Shown piece after piece: positions 46,300 through 57,674 of a DNA stretch of 64,000 nucleotides. The translations under genes were made by a program, and so were the position numbers. Position 1 is the stretch's first letter. Every line of letters begins with the position of its first letter. The stretch is from NCBI GenBank assembly GCA_031763025.1, contig JASSKH010000006.1, forward strand, positions 12,831,979 to 12,895,978, read 5' to 3'. Source of the DNA: Macrocystis pyrifera (taxonomy: Eukaryota > Sar > Phaeophyceae > Laminariales > Laminariaceae). The notes beneath the pieces are model-generated. The model was not told the DNA's origin. It saw nothing but the letters and a program-made list of their open reading frames with translations, and did no database searches.

Positions 46300-47340
46300 A
46301 ACCCCTTCAAGATGACACGTTGCGAGAGCATCGAAACGATCATACGCAAACGGCGTCTCTTTTTCTCGGGGGGGTGGCACGGCAAAGCAAGGATCGAATA
46401 CCCCGTCGGGCAATGTTCGGGACAATGGCTGGTGGGGACAGTTTAACACTTGGCATAGATGCATAGTCGAAGACCTTAGGGAGTTCCGAGCCACCGAAGG
46501 GTCAACGGAACTTGCCCCCTTGGTTTTTGGAGTTGAAACCGCGCTGTGGCCCACTGCTGCAAAAAAGGCGGGGAAGTGGTACCGGGGGATCCTGGAAGCA
46601 GTCGAACGGTTCATGGTGAGATGGCACGAGGTTGAGGCTGAGCTGAGTAGGCAGCGCCGCGTATCCGCGGTGGGTGGTGTCCAAAGGAATGAGGGGAGGG
46701 GGGGGGGCAACAAGAGGAGTAGCAGAAACCCGACCAAGGGGATACGGAGAGGGGGGGCAACAGGAGTAGAAGGGAAACTGCAGTGGACGAAAGTAGGAAG
46801 GAGATGGCAGACACGGTAGCAAGGTATCGGGCAGAATAGGAAGTAGAACAAGCCTATACTACTCGTACCACGAACTGGTGCAGCTGGTTCGAACATGGTC
46901 TTCCTTTGTCTTCCTTTTGTTGATTTTTTTATTTTATTTTTATTTTCCTCTTTTTGCGCTGACCCTATGTGATTTTCATTTTATTTTTTCGTTTCCTTTC
47001 TCCGATAGATAAGCCTTAATGAAGGAGTCGTGTGGCGTGGGTGGATGACGAGCCTGCTTTGCTTGTTTCCTATTGTCTGACGCCGAGGGGCCGAGCATAG
47101 TTGACGAACGCTGGACGGAGGCGGCAGACAGGGTAGCAAGGTACACGGCGGACTACCAGGGAGATCCTGGCTGTGGTACACGTACCATAAACTGCTGCCG
47201 CTACCTGGAGGATGCTTTGTGCTGTGTTTGGTTTGCCTGTTTTTTTTTCCCTTGGTTCTTAGTCTTGCTCTGTTAAGGTGTTTTTCTTCTTTTTCCTTTT
47301 TTTCCAGTTCCTCCTTTTCAAGTATCTGCCAGGTCCCCTG
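46300..47340 (+). pseudogene. LINE 3' fragment, plus-strand copy
   Basis: Reads MTRCESIETIIRKRRLFFSG in one frame and, after shifts, GVETALWPTAAKKAGKWYRG and the rest of the LINE C-terminus, then a ~500-bp 3' non-coding part (GGAGTCGTGTGGCGTGGGTGG, GCAAGGTACACGG). It is 5'-truncated. Almost the whole segment is complementary to 47690-48740, forming a ~1-kb inverted repeat. Confidence 0.8.
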
Positions 47341-47354
47341 CGTTCTTATTGTTG

Positions 47355-47640
47355 TTTTCTTCACATTAAACCGTTCTTGCTACGCGTCGACATCCAGCAC
47401 AACCAGTGTCCGTGCCGATTCTTCAATCCTAGAGAGATACAAGTTCTGTGGTCACAAAGCAACGCCACAGGGATACTACGTTGCCACGTATGCAATGCAA
47501 TGCCATGCCATCATACTGCGTACGACAGGCACGACACACCCATTCCATGACCTAGAGAAACTAAAACGAAACAAAGAGAAAAAACAAAAACAAAGACAAT
47601 TCGAGAAAAGAAACAAAAAAAAGAAACAAGAATATACCTG
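47355..47640 (+). mobile_element. SINE-like repeat, family S2, longest copy
   Basis: CGACATCCAGCACAACCAGT, AGATACAAGTTCTGTGG, CATCATACTGCG and ACGACAGGCACGACACA are followed by an A-rich tail (AAACAAAAACAAAGAC) up to 47635, where TACCTGGTA occurs. It fills the centre of the LINE inverted repeat. Confidence 0.7.
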
Positions 47641-47689
47641 GTATATGTATATACTTCAGTATAGCAACAACCATCGTACCCCCGCGTAG

Positions 47690-49135
47690 GGGACGTGGCA
47701 GACACTTGAAAAGAACGAGCTGGAAAAAAAAAAAGAAGAAAACACCACTAGTCGTCAACGGAGTAAGACTAAGAACCAAGGGAAAAATAACAGGCAAACC
47801 AAACAAACCACAAGGCATGCTCCAGGTAGCGGCAGCAGTTTATGGTACGAGTAGCACAGCCAGAGTCTCCCTGCTGGCCCGCCTGGTACCTTGCTACCCT
47901 GTCTGCCACCATCGTCCAGCGTTCGTCAACTATGCCCGGCCCCTGGGCGTCAGGCAGTACGAAACAAGCAAAGCAGGCTCGTCATCCACCCACGCCACAC
48001 GACTCCTTCAATAAGGCTTTTTAATCGGAGAAAGGAAGAGAAATGAAAATCACATAGGGTCACCGCAAAGAAGACAATAAAATGAAATAAAAATTACCAA
48101 AAACAACAGGAAGACAAAGGAAGACCACGTTCGAACCAGCTGCACCAGTTCGTGGTACGAGTAGTATAGGCATGTTCTACTTCTTAGTCTGCCCGGTACC
48201 TGGCTACCCTATCTGCCATCTCCTTCCTACTTTCGTCCACTGCAGTTTCCCTTCTACTCCTCTTCCCCCCCTCTCCGCATTCCCTTGGTCGGGTTTTCGG
48301 CTACTCCTCTTGTTGCCCCTCTTCCCCCCATTCCCTTGGACACCACCCACGGCGGATGCGCGGCGCTGCCTGCTCAGTTCAGCCTCAGCCTCGTGCCACC
48401 TCACCATGAACCGTTCGGCTGCTTCCAGGATCCCCCGGTACCACTTCCCCGCCTTTTTGCAGCAGTGGGCCACAGTGCGGTCTCAACTCCAAACACCAAG
48501 GGAGCAAGTTCCGTTGACCCTTCGGTGGCGCGGAACTCCCTAAGGTCTTCGACTACGCGTCTATGCCAAGTCTTAACCTGTCCGCCAGGTCTCGGGTTCT
48601 CCCCACCAACAATCGTCCCGAACATTACCCGACTGGGTAATCGGTCCTTGCTTTGCCGTGCCACCCCCCCCGCGAAGAAGAGACGCCGTTTGCGGATGGT
48701 CGTTTCGATGCTCTCGCAACGTGTCATCTTGAGGGCCTTCGCGTACGAGAGGGTGGCATGGTCAGTACGAAGTCGGCGCTGGAAGCCAATGACTCGCAAC
48801 AGGACTTGGTGGTGAGCCGTTCGAAGCTTGGCAAAGTGTTCCGCTCTGAGGGTCCACGTCACACACCCGTACAGCAGGGTCTCAATCACCTCGGCCTTCA
48901 GCATTCGGACTTTCAGGATAAGGGGGGCGGTCGTCCTATCATACAGCTCCGGGCCGAACCGTTTGAGGCATGCTCGCATGAGACGGATCCGTCGGTCGAT
49001 TTCGAGCGAGAGGTCAGCATTTTCGTGGATAACGCCGCCTAGGTACAAGAACTGGGCCGTCTGCTTATACCTCGGGCCTGTTGCTTCGATAACGAGCGGT
49101 GGTGCGAGGGTTTTCTGGTCTGGCGTGGGGGGCAC
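47690..49135 (-). pseudogene. LINE, 5'-truncated, minus-strand copy
   Basis: An open minus-strand frame of about 244 codons (49135-48401) covers the region after the RT active site: ATGPRYKQTAQFLYLGGVI, then AEVIETLLYGCVTWTLRAEH, TAHHQVLLRVIGFQRRL, then KMTRCESIETTIRKRRLFFA and DLREFRATEGSTELAPLVFG. This is the thumb and C-terminal part of a non-LTR RT. The catalytic palm and any endonuclease are absent. The 3' UTR continues to about 47690. Of the LINE pieces here it has the best preserved frame, so it is probably the youngest. Confidence 0.85.
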
Positions 49136-49189
49136 GATGGTTTGTTTCTTATATTTATATTGACATTTATTTCTTGTTTCTTTCTCTCT

Positions 49190-49795
49190 TTCGAATTGTC
49201 TTCCTTGTTTTTGTTTTTTTTTTCTCTGTTTCGTTTCGTTTCTCTAGGTCATGGAGTGTATGTCGTGCCTGTCGTACGCAGTATGATGACATGGCATTTT
49301 TTATTTTTTATTTTTTTTTTCATCATCACTTTTACTTTCCAGCCCAATCGTAGGAGGTTTTACCCTCGACGATCTTCTGGACAAGCCGTGGTCACAGGTG
49401 TCGTCCCTTCTCCCCCCCGGTACGTGCCTTTAGTTTTTATCGCGCATAGGGTTCAGCATTCCCACTGCTCGTCGATTTTCATCGAATGTACAGCTAACTC
49501 ACGCTCTCGCGCTTTCCGCTAATCAATTTTATGCAAGAAAAAGTCCCTATGAGCATGCACTCGGTGAGACTCGAACCCACGAAATTGATCTTGATAGGCT
49601 CGCGGACCACCTACCAAGCCACCGGGGACGCCGGTACTACTTGTACACTGCATAGCATGCGTGGCAACGTAGTATCTCTATGGCGTAGCTTTGTGACCAC
49701 ATAACTTGTGCCTCTCTCAGCTCTAGAATTGAAGAATCGACACGGACACTGGTTGTGCTGGATGTCGACGGGCAGCACGAACGGTATTACAAGCA
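49190..49795 (-). mobile_element. S2 repeat split by an S1 SINE
   Basis: The S2 head (inverted CGACATCCAGCACAACCAGT) lies at about 49770-49640, and its tail (inverted ACGACAGGCACGACATACAC and A-rich end) at 49290-49190. The S1 SINE of 49295-49637 sits between them, in the same orientation. Confidence 0.7.
49295..49637 (-). mobile_element. tRNA-derived SINE, family S1, full-length
   Basis: The head at 49637-49558 has A-box and B-box as in the 39-kb copy. The body and A-rich tail run down to about 49295. It is very similar to 38940-39268 and differs by a few substitutions and short indels. Confidence 0.85.
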
Positions 49796-49799
49796 AACA

Positions 49800-50060
49800 A
49801 CAACAACAGTACGTCGAAATATTATTTTTCATTGACGATTATTCAATCGCGAAAAAAAACAACAAAATATGAATCGCCTTAACCCTATCGCATCGTTCTT
49901 GGCGCGATTTACAACACTGCCCACACATATGTATATGATATATTCAAGGGTGAGTACCTACTGCTTGTAGAATCTGATTACTTAAAACATAGAGCAAGGA
50001 AGGCCCTAAGAACCAATCAGATCTGAATACTTCACAAAGTCATACCTATCAGTCGAACCT
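49800..50060. other. Unassigned
   Basis: AT-rich, no feature recognised. Confidence 0.4.
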
Positions 50061-50064
50061 TTCA

Positions 50065-50725
50065 GAGAGAGGTGGCACGAGGATGAGGCACAGCTGAGTA
50101 GGCAGCGCCGCGCATCTGCCGTGGGTGGTGTCCAAAGGAATGGGGGCAGGGAGGGGAACAGGAGGGGTGGAAGGGAAACCGCGGTGGACGAAGGTAGGAT
50201 GGAGATTGTAGACAGGGTAGCAAAGCACCACCGATTAGGAAATAGAACGTGCCTATACTACTCGTGCCGCCCACTGGTGCAGCTGGTTCGAACGTGGTCT
50301 TCATTTGTCTTCTTTTTTCTTTTTGCGCTTGATCCTCTGTGATTTGTATTTTATTTTATTTACGAATTTCCCTTCCTTTCTTCTATTGATAAGCCTTGAA
50401 AAAGGAGTCGTGTGGGGTGGGTGGATGACGGACGAGCCGGCTTTGCTTGTTTCGTATCGTGTGACGCCGAGGGGCGGAGCGTAGTTGACGAACGCAGGAC
50501 CGAGACGACAGACAGGGTAGCAAGGTCCCAAGCGGACAAGTAGGGAGAACCTGGCTATGCTACTCGTACCACAAACTGCTGCGGCTACCTGGAGGGTGCT
50601 CTGTGCTTCGGTTTACCTGTTGTTTTCCCTTGGTTTTTAGTCGCTCTTTCTATAACTCAACTAGAATGCTTTTTGTTTCTTTAGCACGCTTTTTTCAAGT
50701 GTCCGCCACATCCCCTGCGGGAAGG
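50065..50725 (+). pseudogene. LINE 3' fragment, third copy
   Basis: Matches 46610-47270: AGTAGGCAGCGCCGCG, GGGTGGTGTCCAAAGGAATG, ACTGGTGCAGCTGGTTCGAA, then GGAGTCGTGTGGGGTGGGTGG and the same 3' UTR. The coding part is almost entirely gone. Confidence 0.8.
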
Positions 50726-50799
50726 CACGACAGTTTTCGTTTTCTTTACACACAATCATGCAGTCCCCAAGCCCCAAATGTTGTGAACCGGAAAGGGGA

Positions 50800-51230
50800 A
50801 TGGCCTTGGTCGGGTTTTCGGACTTTCACCAACAAGTCGGTCGGTTTCGGTCGGGGGTTTTGTACCAACCGGAAAAAAACAACATCGAAACCGAAAGCGA
50901 GCGTTTCTCGGTCGGTGTACCGACGAAACCAGTCAAATGGCCAACGCGTGTTCATTTCATGTGGCACCGAAAATAATAATTGCTCGGTCGGTTTCTCGGT
51001 AGTTGACCAAATAAGTCGGTCGGTTATGGACTGTGTCTGTAGGCTATCCCGGTGGGCTGTGGACTGTGCCATCGGGCTTAGCGTGTTTATGTTGCCATGT
51101 TTTCCACACATAACGGGGTTTTCCATGTACCAGGTAGGCATTATTGGTGTAAGGGGCAGGAAGGAAAACAACCGCCGAAAACCGCCGAAAACAATGCGAG
51201 GCGGTTTGTCCGTTTGGTCTCTTTAAATGA
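50800..51230. repeat. TCGGTCGG-rich degenerate stretch
   Basis: TCGGTCGGTTT, ACCGGAAA and ACCGAAACCG words recur on both strands between 50800 and 51025. The long open frame here follows from this composition. Confidence 0.45.
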
Positions 51231-51299
51231 CAGTTACGTTGCGGTTGGTAATATTTCATGTATATAATTACGTAGTAACTCCTGACTTCTGAGGCTGCA

Positions 51300-51450
51300 G
51301 AGTGGTGACGCACGAAGCTCGATTCTTCTCTGCCCATATCCTGTGGGAGGCTTTGGGTCATATATGTATATTCTTGGTTTCACACAGGGTATGTTGTTGT
51401 ATATAGCATCTGGTAGGCAGAGAAGGGGTGAGCTTCGTGCGTCGTCACTC
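51300..51450. repeat. Imperfect hairpin, ~35-bp arms
   Basis: GACGCACGAAGCTC and TTCTCTGCC (51306-51334) pair with GGCAGAGAAGG and GAGCTTCGTGCGTC (51416-51443). The loop is about 80 bp, and the words CATATCCTGTG and CACAGGGTATG give a further inner pairing. No terminal similarity to M1 or M2. Confidence 0.65.
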
Positions 51451-51469
51451 GTCTTGGATGGTATACGCA

Positions 51470-53640
51470 ACCCCTATCCGCTGGTAATTTAAGAGGTGTA
51501 TCGCCATGTTCAACCCCATAGGGTATGATATGCAGTGCACACTTCTGTGCGTGTTTATAGGTATGGGCATGATAACGACCAGAGGTGACTGGTCAGACTG
51601 AAATGTCACGTTTAATAAAATAATAATTTGATGGGATTACCGGTACGTACGCAGATGCGCCCTGATCGGCGTAATTAGGGCCCGTCTTAACGAGAAACGA
51701 TTTTCATGATCTTTGAATACGCAAAAATGAATTGATTTAATTTGCGAAAAATATACCTTTGAGTCCTATCGAGGAATATGACGTACGTAGCGTATATTAA
51801 AAAATCGAAAAACGCACTAGGGTCAACCAACCCGAGGGTAACCAACGAGGCGAGCGACGGCCCGCGTCCTCCCCGGGGTGCCGCGGTAAGCGGCCGATTG
51901 GTTTTGTCGGCACCGCCTGAGAAGCTATCGCTCTTGGGACGTCTTGGGTGGATGGCGCAACCCCGAAGCCCCACGCAGTCAGCAGGGACCGGGATGCAGC
52001 CAAACAAAGATGTCGGTAGAGAGCACTTTTATCCCTTGAGAGACACCGTCAAGGGAATGTCTTGACAGACAGCCTTGGCCGCCAGAACCCGGGGACGCTA
52101 AGAAAATTCTCCGTTCTTCCGGAAACGCCAGTAAATATTGTCGAAAGTGGTGTGTTTTCTTGTATTATATCTTTTGTTCCGGCATTTAGAGATACATTTC
52201 CGATTCCGATCTACAGAAAAATGCAATTACTCGAATTGCAGAATCTCGATAGTCTGAAGTCAGCTCCATACTAAACAAGTAAAATAGCTCCACGTAAAAA
52301 TTAAAAAATAGGCGTTTCCACACATCATGTAGGGAGGCGTTTTCTGCCAGTGGGGGGAGGAGACATGTGTGTAGACAGATGGACTATCCTTGACAGACGG
52401 ACAGGTTGACACCGACATGTCTCCTGACGTCATCGATGGATACAGCGATTGAACGTGTGAGCGACGTCGTGACCTGGTTGGTGCTCGTGTGTTTTGCGAG
52501 GCAAAGAGGGATGAAAAAATGGGTTTGCGACGGCCTTGTAAATGTTTGAGGTGCCGCGGATTGTCTACTCTGTGCTACGGGCCGTCGGACCTCGCGCTGC
52601 GGTTGCTCCGGTGGCCCTGCCTCTTGGGAATGGAGGATCCCACCTGTGAAGCAGTCGACACCACGGCTTAAGTTTGCGTGGCTTGCTTCGGTTTCAGGAA
52701 CATGTTACGTCGAGTAAAACAGAATCCCCAAATTGAATGACACGAAGAGCAGAAGAAGTCCCACAAGACTTCTTGTGCAATTCGTTTCTTTTTTGGTTTT
52801 ATTGCAATCAAAAGTCTAAAGGCCTGCTTGGTGATTCACTTTTCGACCCATCAGATGCATATAAGATCAAACGAAAACAATATTGGCGGAGTATCATGGA
52901 AAAAAACTCGTTAAGATGGGCCCTTTTGTTGAATGTGTGGTGTTTATGTTACTGTGGTAATTCAAGGATCCGAGGGGTATCGGGAAGTGGACACCGCATG
53001 CAGGCAAAGGGGATAATGTGAATTGAACCCGGAGACTGGGGATGTGAGCAGACGGTCACAACCCTTTTCCACCCCTTCAGCTTCCTGCAGCTCGTCCTGC
53101 TGCCGGCAGTGTTCCCCTACACCAGACGAGTACCGAGTGAGACAACTAAGAGGTGGCCCAGGCGTGTGTTCCGCAGGCTGGGTAGAACTACGGGAATGCA
53201 GGTGGCAGTCTTTGCAACGAACTGAAAGAGCTTGAGCGTGTGAATGTGTGCCAGACGGCCTATAGCCCTGTTTGTTCTGAGGACGAATTAATACATCATG
53301 TTCTAGAGTGTGACTATATCTGAGCAGCCTTTTGAGGAACATAAGGTATATCGGCCGGAGAGCCCGACGAGACTACGCCACCATGCATAACACGCGCACC
53401 GCTCGACTCTATGACATATACTGATTGTTTTGATTTTCGCTGCAACTTCCGATGTGTGAGTGTATACGAAGTACTGGTGACAGGGTGGTGAGGGGTTTGT
53501 ATATCAATTCATGATTGCTTATTCTACCACCAGTATTGTTGTTCGATCTTGGATTGTTCGCGAAGGACTATAATGTACTATTTGGTGTATTGTGGATGAT
53601 CGAATAGGTTTGCTATAGGTACCTACCACTTACCAGGTAG
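51470..53640. other. Unassigned intronic stretch
   Basis: No gene supported. A short plus-strand phrase at about 53225-53320 (LCNELKELERV, then PVCSEDELIHHVLECDYI) resembles the HxxxC end of a LINE C-terminal zinc motif, but is isolated. Confidence 0.3.
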
Positions 53641-53897
53641 GAGCTGTTAATAGTAGGGAGGCTTATTAGGCTGTTCGTGTTGAAAGTTGCAGCATTTTTA
53701 AGTTTCTTGATTCTGATATGAGGAGATATTAATAGTATACAAATGCCAAAAAAGGAGCATTTTCGGTTTTATGCTTCGTCACGATCGACAAATAATTCGG
53801 TCGATTTTAGTGACGGACAAATTATATCTGAAAAAGGATTTACGATATATCGCGGCTGCCATTGGTATAATCTGTAAATCTATGGCGGTGGCAGTCA

Positions 53898-53932
53898 GGG
53901 ACAAAAAATTACCAGGTAACTTTTTTGTCCGG
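53898..53932. repeat. Palindrome centred on TACCAGGTA
   Basis: GGGACAAAAAATTACC pairs with GGTAACTTTTTTGTCC around a central A. Confidence 0.7.
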
Positions 53933-54073
53933 GAAACCTCGCGATTTCTGGCATGAGATTTTTCGCCCTAGTTTTTGTTTGACAAGTGGCCAAAATCGGG
54001 TATATCGAATGCCTTTGTGGCCAAAGCGGGTACCTTTCTATTTCAGTGACCGCAACGGCCCCAGGACGCTATC

Positions 54074-54667
54074 TCATTGGCCAAAGAGTGTAAATGACGG
54101 CATCGAAGATAGAAAGTGGATAAATGATCTAGGGGGCGAGAGCTTGCCGGCGGCGTCCTGCGGTATCCTCCTAAACCTGAAAAAAGCCTGTTTTTTACCA
54201 TCATTCGAGGCGGATCGAGAAATTTTGTCTTCTGTTTTGTACACACCAGCGGCTAATTGTTCTTGTGTAGTACGCCTGGCCAGCGCCCGCCACACGTCGC
54301 TGGCCATTGTGTAAAGACGGTGACCCAAGGGTGGGTCGGAGCCCCTAACGAGCGCACTCCGCTCAGAATTCATGACGTAATCGTTGGTTCTTGTCGATCG
54401 ATGTTTGTCGAGGACTCGGAATCTCGCCGCTTCGAGCCAAAGATCGGCCTGAGTTTTTATCAGGCCGATCTTGGCCCAACATCGGCCCCAGATTTGCTTT
54501 TTTCTGGATTTCCCAAAAGTTGGGAACTTTTTTTTTCTAAACGTGCCCATAGGAAGCGTGTTCTGAATTTTTTTGGCGGGTATCTTTGGGATCCAAACTT
54601 TTTGTTGATACTTCGCTTTCCCATTGGCATAGCATAAGTCTACATGCACGATTTTTTTTTCGGCCAA
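54074..54667 (-). CDS. Hypothetical ORF, 197 codons
   Basis: A continuous minus-strand frame starting MAEKKIVHVDLCYANGKAKY. It is Lys/Arg-rich in the first 60 residues (FRKKKFPTFGKSRKKQIWGR) and unremarkable later (DVWRALARRTTQEQLAAGVY). It includes the 54437-54474 hairpin, which encodes part of it. No domain recognised and no second copy in the window. It may be chance. Confidence 0.2.
   Translation of the reverse strand: MAEKKIVHVDLCYANGKAKYQQKVWIPKIPAKKIQNTLPMGTFRKKKFPTFGKSRKKQIWGRCWAKIGLIKTQADLWLEAARFRVLDKHRSTRTNDYVMNSERSALVRGSDPPLGHRLYTMASDVWRALARRTTQEQLAAGVYKTEDKISRSASNDGKKQAFFRFRRIPQDAAGKLSPPRSFIHFLSSMPSFTLFGQ
54437..54474. repeat. Near-perfect hairpin
   Basis: CCAAAGATCGGCCTGA pairs with TCAGGCCGATCTTGG around a 7-base loop, with one bulged base. 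Confidence 0.85.
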
Positions 54668-54954
54668 AAAAATTATGTGAGTATGATCGAAGCAACAGGG
54701 CTTTAATTATTTGATTATTTAATCTGCATGGTACTTCGTATTTTGTACCGAAATACATACCGTTACAGATATATATGTAGTGTACGACTCTGTCTTCAAA
54801 CGCAGGAAGCGCTCCTACAAACAGTAGCAATGTTTCAACTAATTGGTACTTATATTTGGGGACAGAATATTATAGATTTAGAATGCCCATCGTAATATCG
54901 TCTCACAAAGAAAGGTCGTCAAAGTCCGAGGCCAAGTCATCTAGACTCAACCAT

Positions 54955-55320
54955 TATCTCGCGAGTCTGAGTTCTTTGAAGCACGCGAGTCCCCAGAGTA
55001 CCAGAAAAAGCTTGAAATGATTGATTCCTCGTGAGTCCCAAGGGTACCTTATTCAGAAGGTGAAATGACTGAGTATTCGCCAGCCCCCAGGGTACCAGAA
55101 GATGCTTGAAATGATTGAATCCTCGTGAGCCCCCAGGGTACCTGGAGCTGAAACTACTAAGTCCTCGCGAGTCTCAAGAGTATTGAAAGCTGAAACGGAT
55201 GAGTCCACAGGAGTCCCTAAGGTAGCTGCTGGAGGCTGTACTGACTTAGTCCTCGCGAGTGCCTAGGGTACTGAAAGGTGAAATAACTGATACTCGGAGG
55301 TACGGGTACTCTGAAGATCC
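54955..55320. repeat. ~45-bp minisatellite
   Basis: About eight diverged units beginning CTCGCGAGTCCC, then AGGGTACC, a variable GAAGC part and GAAATGACTGA. Units start near 54957, 54987, 55029, 55077, 55124, 55164, 55208 and 55253. Confidence 0.75.
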
Positions 55321-55368
55321 TTCATTATATAAACCAAGAGTTTTACTCGGCATGACATGTGTGTTCTA

Positions 55369-55482
55369 CTATTACGGGGGACCATAGTAAATAGGACCTA
55401 CGGTACATACAAAAACCTACATATTTACCTCTTTTTACTAACTTTATTCGGTCCTATTTACTATTGAGGCCCCCCGTAATAA
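55369..55482. mobile_element. MITE, family M1, copy 7
   Basis: CTATTACGGGGGACCATAGT at the left and CCCCCGTAATA at the right. The right arm has a small insertion (CTATTGAGGCCCCCCG). Confidence 0.8.
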
Positions 55483-55962
55483 TAGTTGTGTAACAATAGG
55501 TCGTGTTGGTTTTAGTATCACCATAATGAAGTGTCATACAAGCTTATACACATGGGTGTTACAGTAGTATGCTACCATGTACGTCACACGTATGTATACA
55601 ATCCAATTAAGCAAGTGGGCAACAGACAACCAAAGTACGCACAAGCAAAGCAACCCATTATGACATTGATCGCTTGCCAACACCACAGCACACGTGTGAA
55701 TTGGGAATATTGATGTAGGCATGCCTCATCGTTCTGTCTACTTACGAATGTGCATGGCTTTCTAGTACCTACAAGGCTGCGCTGGATGAACAGCTATGCA
55801 CCGCCCGGTGCGCTCGCCGAAGGAAAAATATCACAAAAAGTGTAAAGCAGACAGAGGGCAGAGGACGCCCACGACTTGGTGCAATGAATCGACTGCTTGT
55901 AAATGTCAAGAGCTCAGTGGTGCAGGAACACCAATGCTATTGTAGATCTTCTCGTGTCCTCG

Positions 55963-56073
55963 CTATTACGGGGGTCCATAGTTAATAGGACCTATAGAAT
56001 ACATAAAAACCTATATATTTACCTATTTTTTCTAACAAAATTTGGTCCCACTAACTATGGACCCCCGTAATAG
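55963..56073. mobile_element. MITE, family M1, copy 8, with empty paralogous site
   Basis: 111 bp from CTATTACGGGGGTCCATAG to CCCCCGTAATAG, the cleanest copy of the family. The matching place in the gene B intron (about 22205) runs from CCTCG into AAATTGGGG without it, so the insertion postdates the B/C duplication. Confidence 0.85.
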
Positions 56074-56159
56074 TTGGGATCTGTCATGGCAGGATACCTG
56101 TCGGAACCGAACTTCAACACTCAACGTTCACGGTGATTTCATTCGCGTAACGTTCACGG

Positions 56160-57260
56160 CACGTTTATCATGTCACTGTGATGGGATGGGAATGTCATGG
56201 GATGGTCTGCCATGGAAATATCATTGGTTGGTCATGGGACTGAAATGGAAGTACCATGGACTGCCGTGGGATGCCATGTGACTGATATGGCGCCATGGCT
56301 CATGGCATGATCATGGGGTGCCGTATCTTGATGGTATTACCATGGGCCTATCATGGCATTGCCCTGGGATTGCCATGGGAATGACATGGATTCGTGGAAC
56401 TGCTTTGAAACGGCTATGAGACAGTCTCGGAACTATCATGGGCTGTCATCGGAGGCCATGATATGTCATTGGATTGCCACGGAGACGTCATCGCTTCATA
56501 ATACTGATAAAGAACTGTCAGGGAACGGCCATGCGAGGACATGGGACTGCCGCGTTCACAAGGCAGCGCCATGGGATGCCGTGTCTTTCATGGCTCTGCG
56601 GTTGGACTGCCACGGCATTACCATGGGATATGTTGTCATGTATTGATAACTTCGTCTTGGGACTTCCACGGGACTACCGCGGGTTCATGATACTGCGATG
56701 GGACTACTACGGGACTGCCATGAAACTGTCTTGAGTCTGTCATGGGGCTTCCGTGGGACTGCGATGGGACTACTTTGGGGCTGTCATCGCTTCAGTTATC
56801 GCTTCATAGAACTGCCATGCCATGGGACTGCCATGACTTCACGAGTATCCCGGAGGACTCGCATGGGACCTGGGCTGCCACGGGATGCTATTAATATTTG
56901 GTTATTGCCATCGCTGCACGATGTTGCCAGAGGACTCGCATGGGACTGCTATGAGATGCCACGGGATGTCATGGGATGCCACAGCATGGCCACGAGACCA
57001 CTACTGTACGATGATAAGTTTATCGTGACTCCGTCCCAGTCCATGGGCGCCTCGTGAGATTTCATGGAACTGCCGTGACAGCTCCCATGGCAGTTTCATG
57101 ACAGTCATTTTCATCAAAATGCCATTGTGTCGTATGATACTGCAGTCGCAATGCATCTCATGGCATCCCATGGCAGTCGGACGACAATCGCAGTACAGCC
57201 TACCCACGACATTTCTTGGCAAAGAAACCATGGCCTGAGGGCCATGGCAGTCTCATCGAA
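56160..57260. repeat. CATGGGACTGCC degenerate minisatellite, gene C intron
   Basis: Counterpart of 22320-23460, with the same words, similar length and the same distance to the exon 2 acceptor once the S2 insertion in B is removed. Confidence 0.8.
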
Positions 57261-57674
57261 GATCCCATGGATTTTGCCGGCAAGACTAATAGTTTCGGGT
57301 GGTTTCTGCGCGTTTCTTTGATATGCAGGAGAGTCATTTTTAAGAAAGGCGCAACACAGTATCAGTGTTTTTTATCTCTTATTGAAGGTGTGGGGTATGA
57401 TGGAGATGACTCCAGTGCTTCACAACGACGCCAAAGGGTCCCTACATGTGTCTTTTCAAACAAGCATCCTCCACGCTGGGCTAGACCTCTGGCAAGTTCG
57501 ACAGGACGTGGGACGTGCAGTAGTACGGTGAACATTCGAGTGATGCCGCCTTGTCTTTCCCCCAATCGTTTTCCCCCCAATGACATCGCCGTATCTAACC
57601 ATAGTCGTTTTTCTCCCGTAACTCCTAATGAACCCCCACCTGCCCCCCCCCCCCCCCCATCGATTTTGTTCTAG

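Larger units (their letters stand above)
44472..57674 (+). other. Gene C intron (inferred, ~13.2 kb)
   Basis: Starts GTACTT and ends TTCTAG after a C-rich tract (57637-57658). It is about 10 kb longer than the gene B intron because of LINE, SINE and unassigned insertions at 45-55 kb. Its 3' end keeps the same CATGGGACTGCC array and flanks as gene B. Confidence 0.55.

Noticed and set aside
50603..51226. 207-codon plus-strand frame
   Set aside because: It begins in the LINE 3' fragment and runs through TCGGTCGG repeats. No coherent domain.
53225..53320. LINE C-terminal zinc motif
   Set aside because: Only an HxxxC piece is visible, with upstream stops and no other LINE sequence nearby. Too short to claim.
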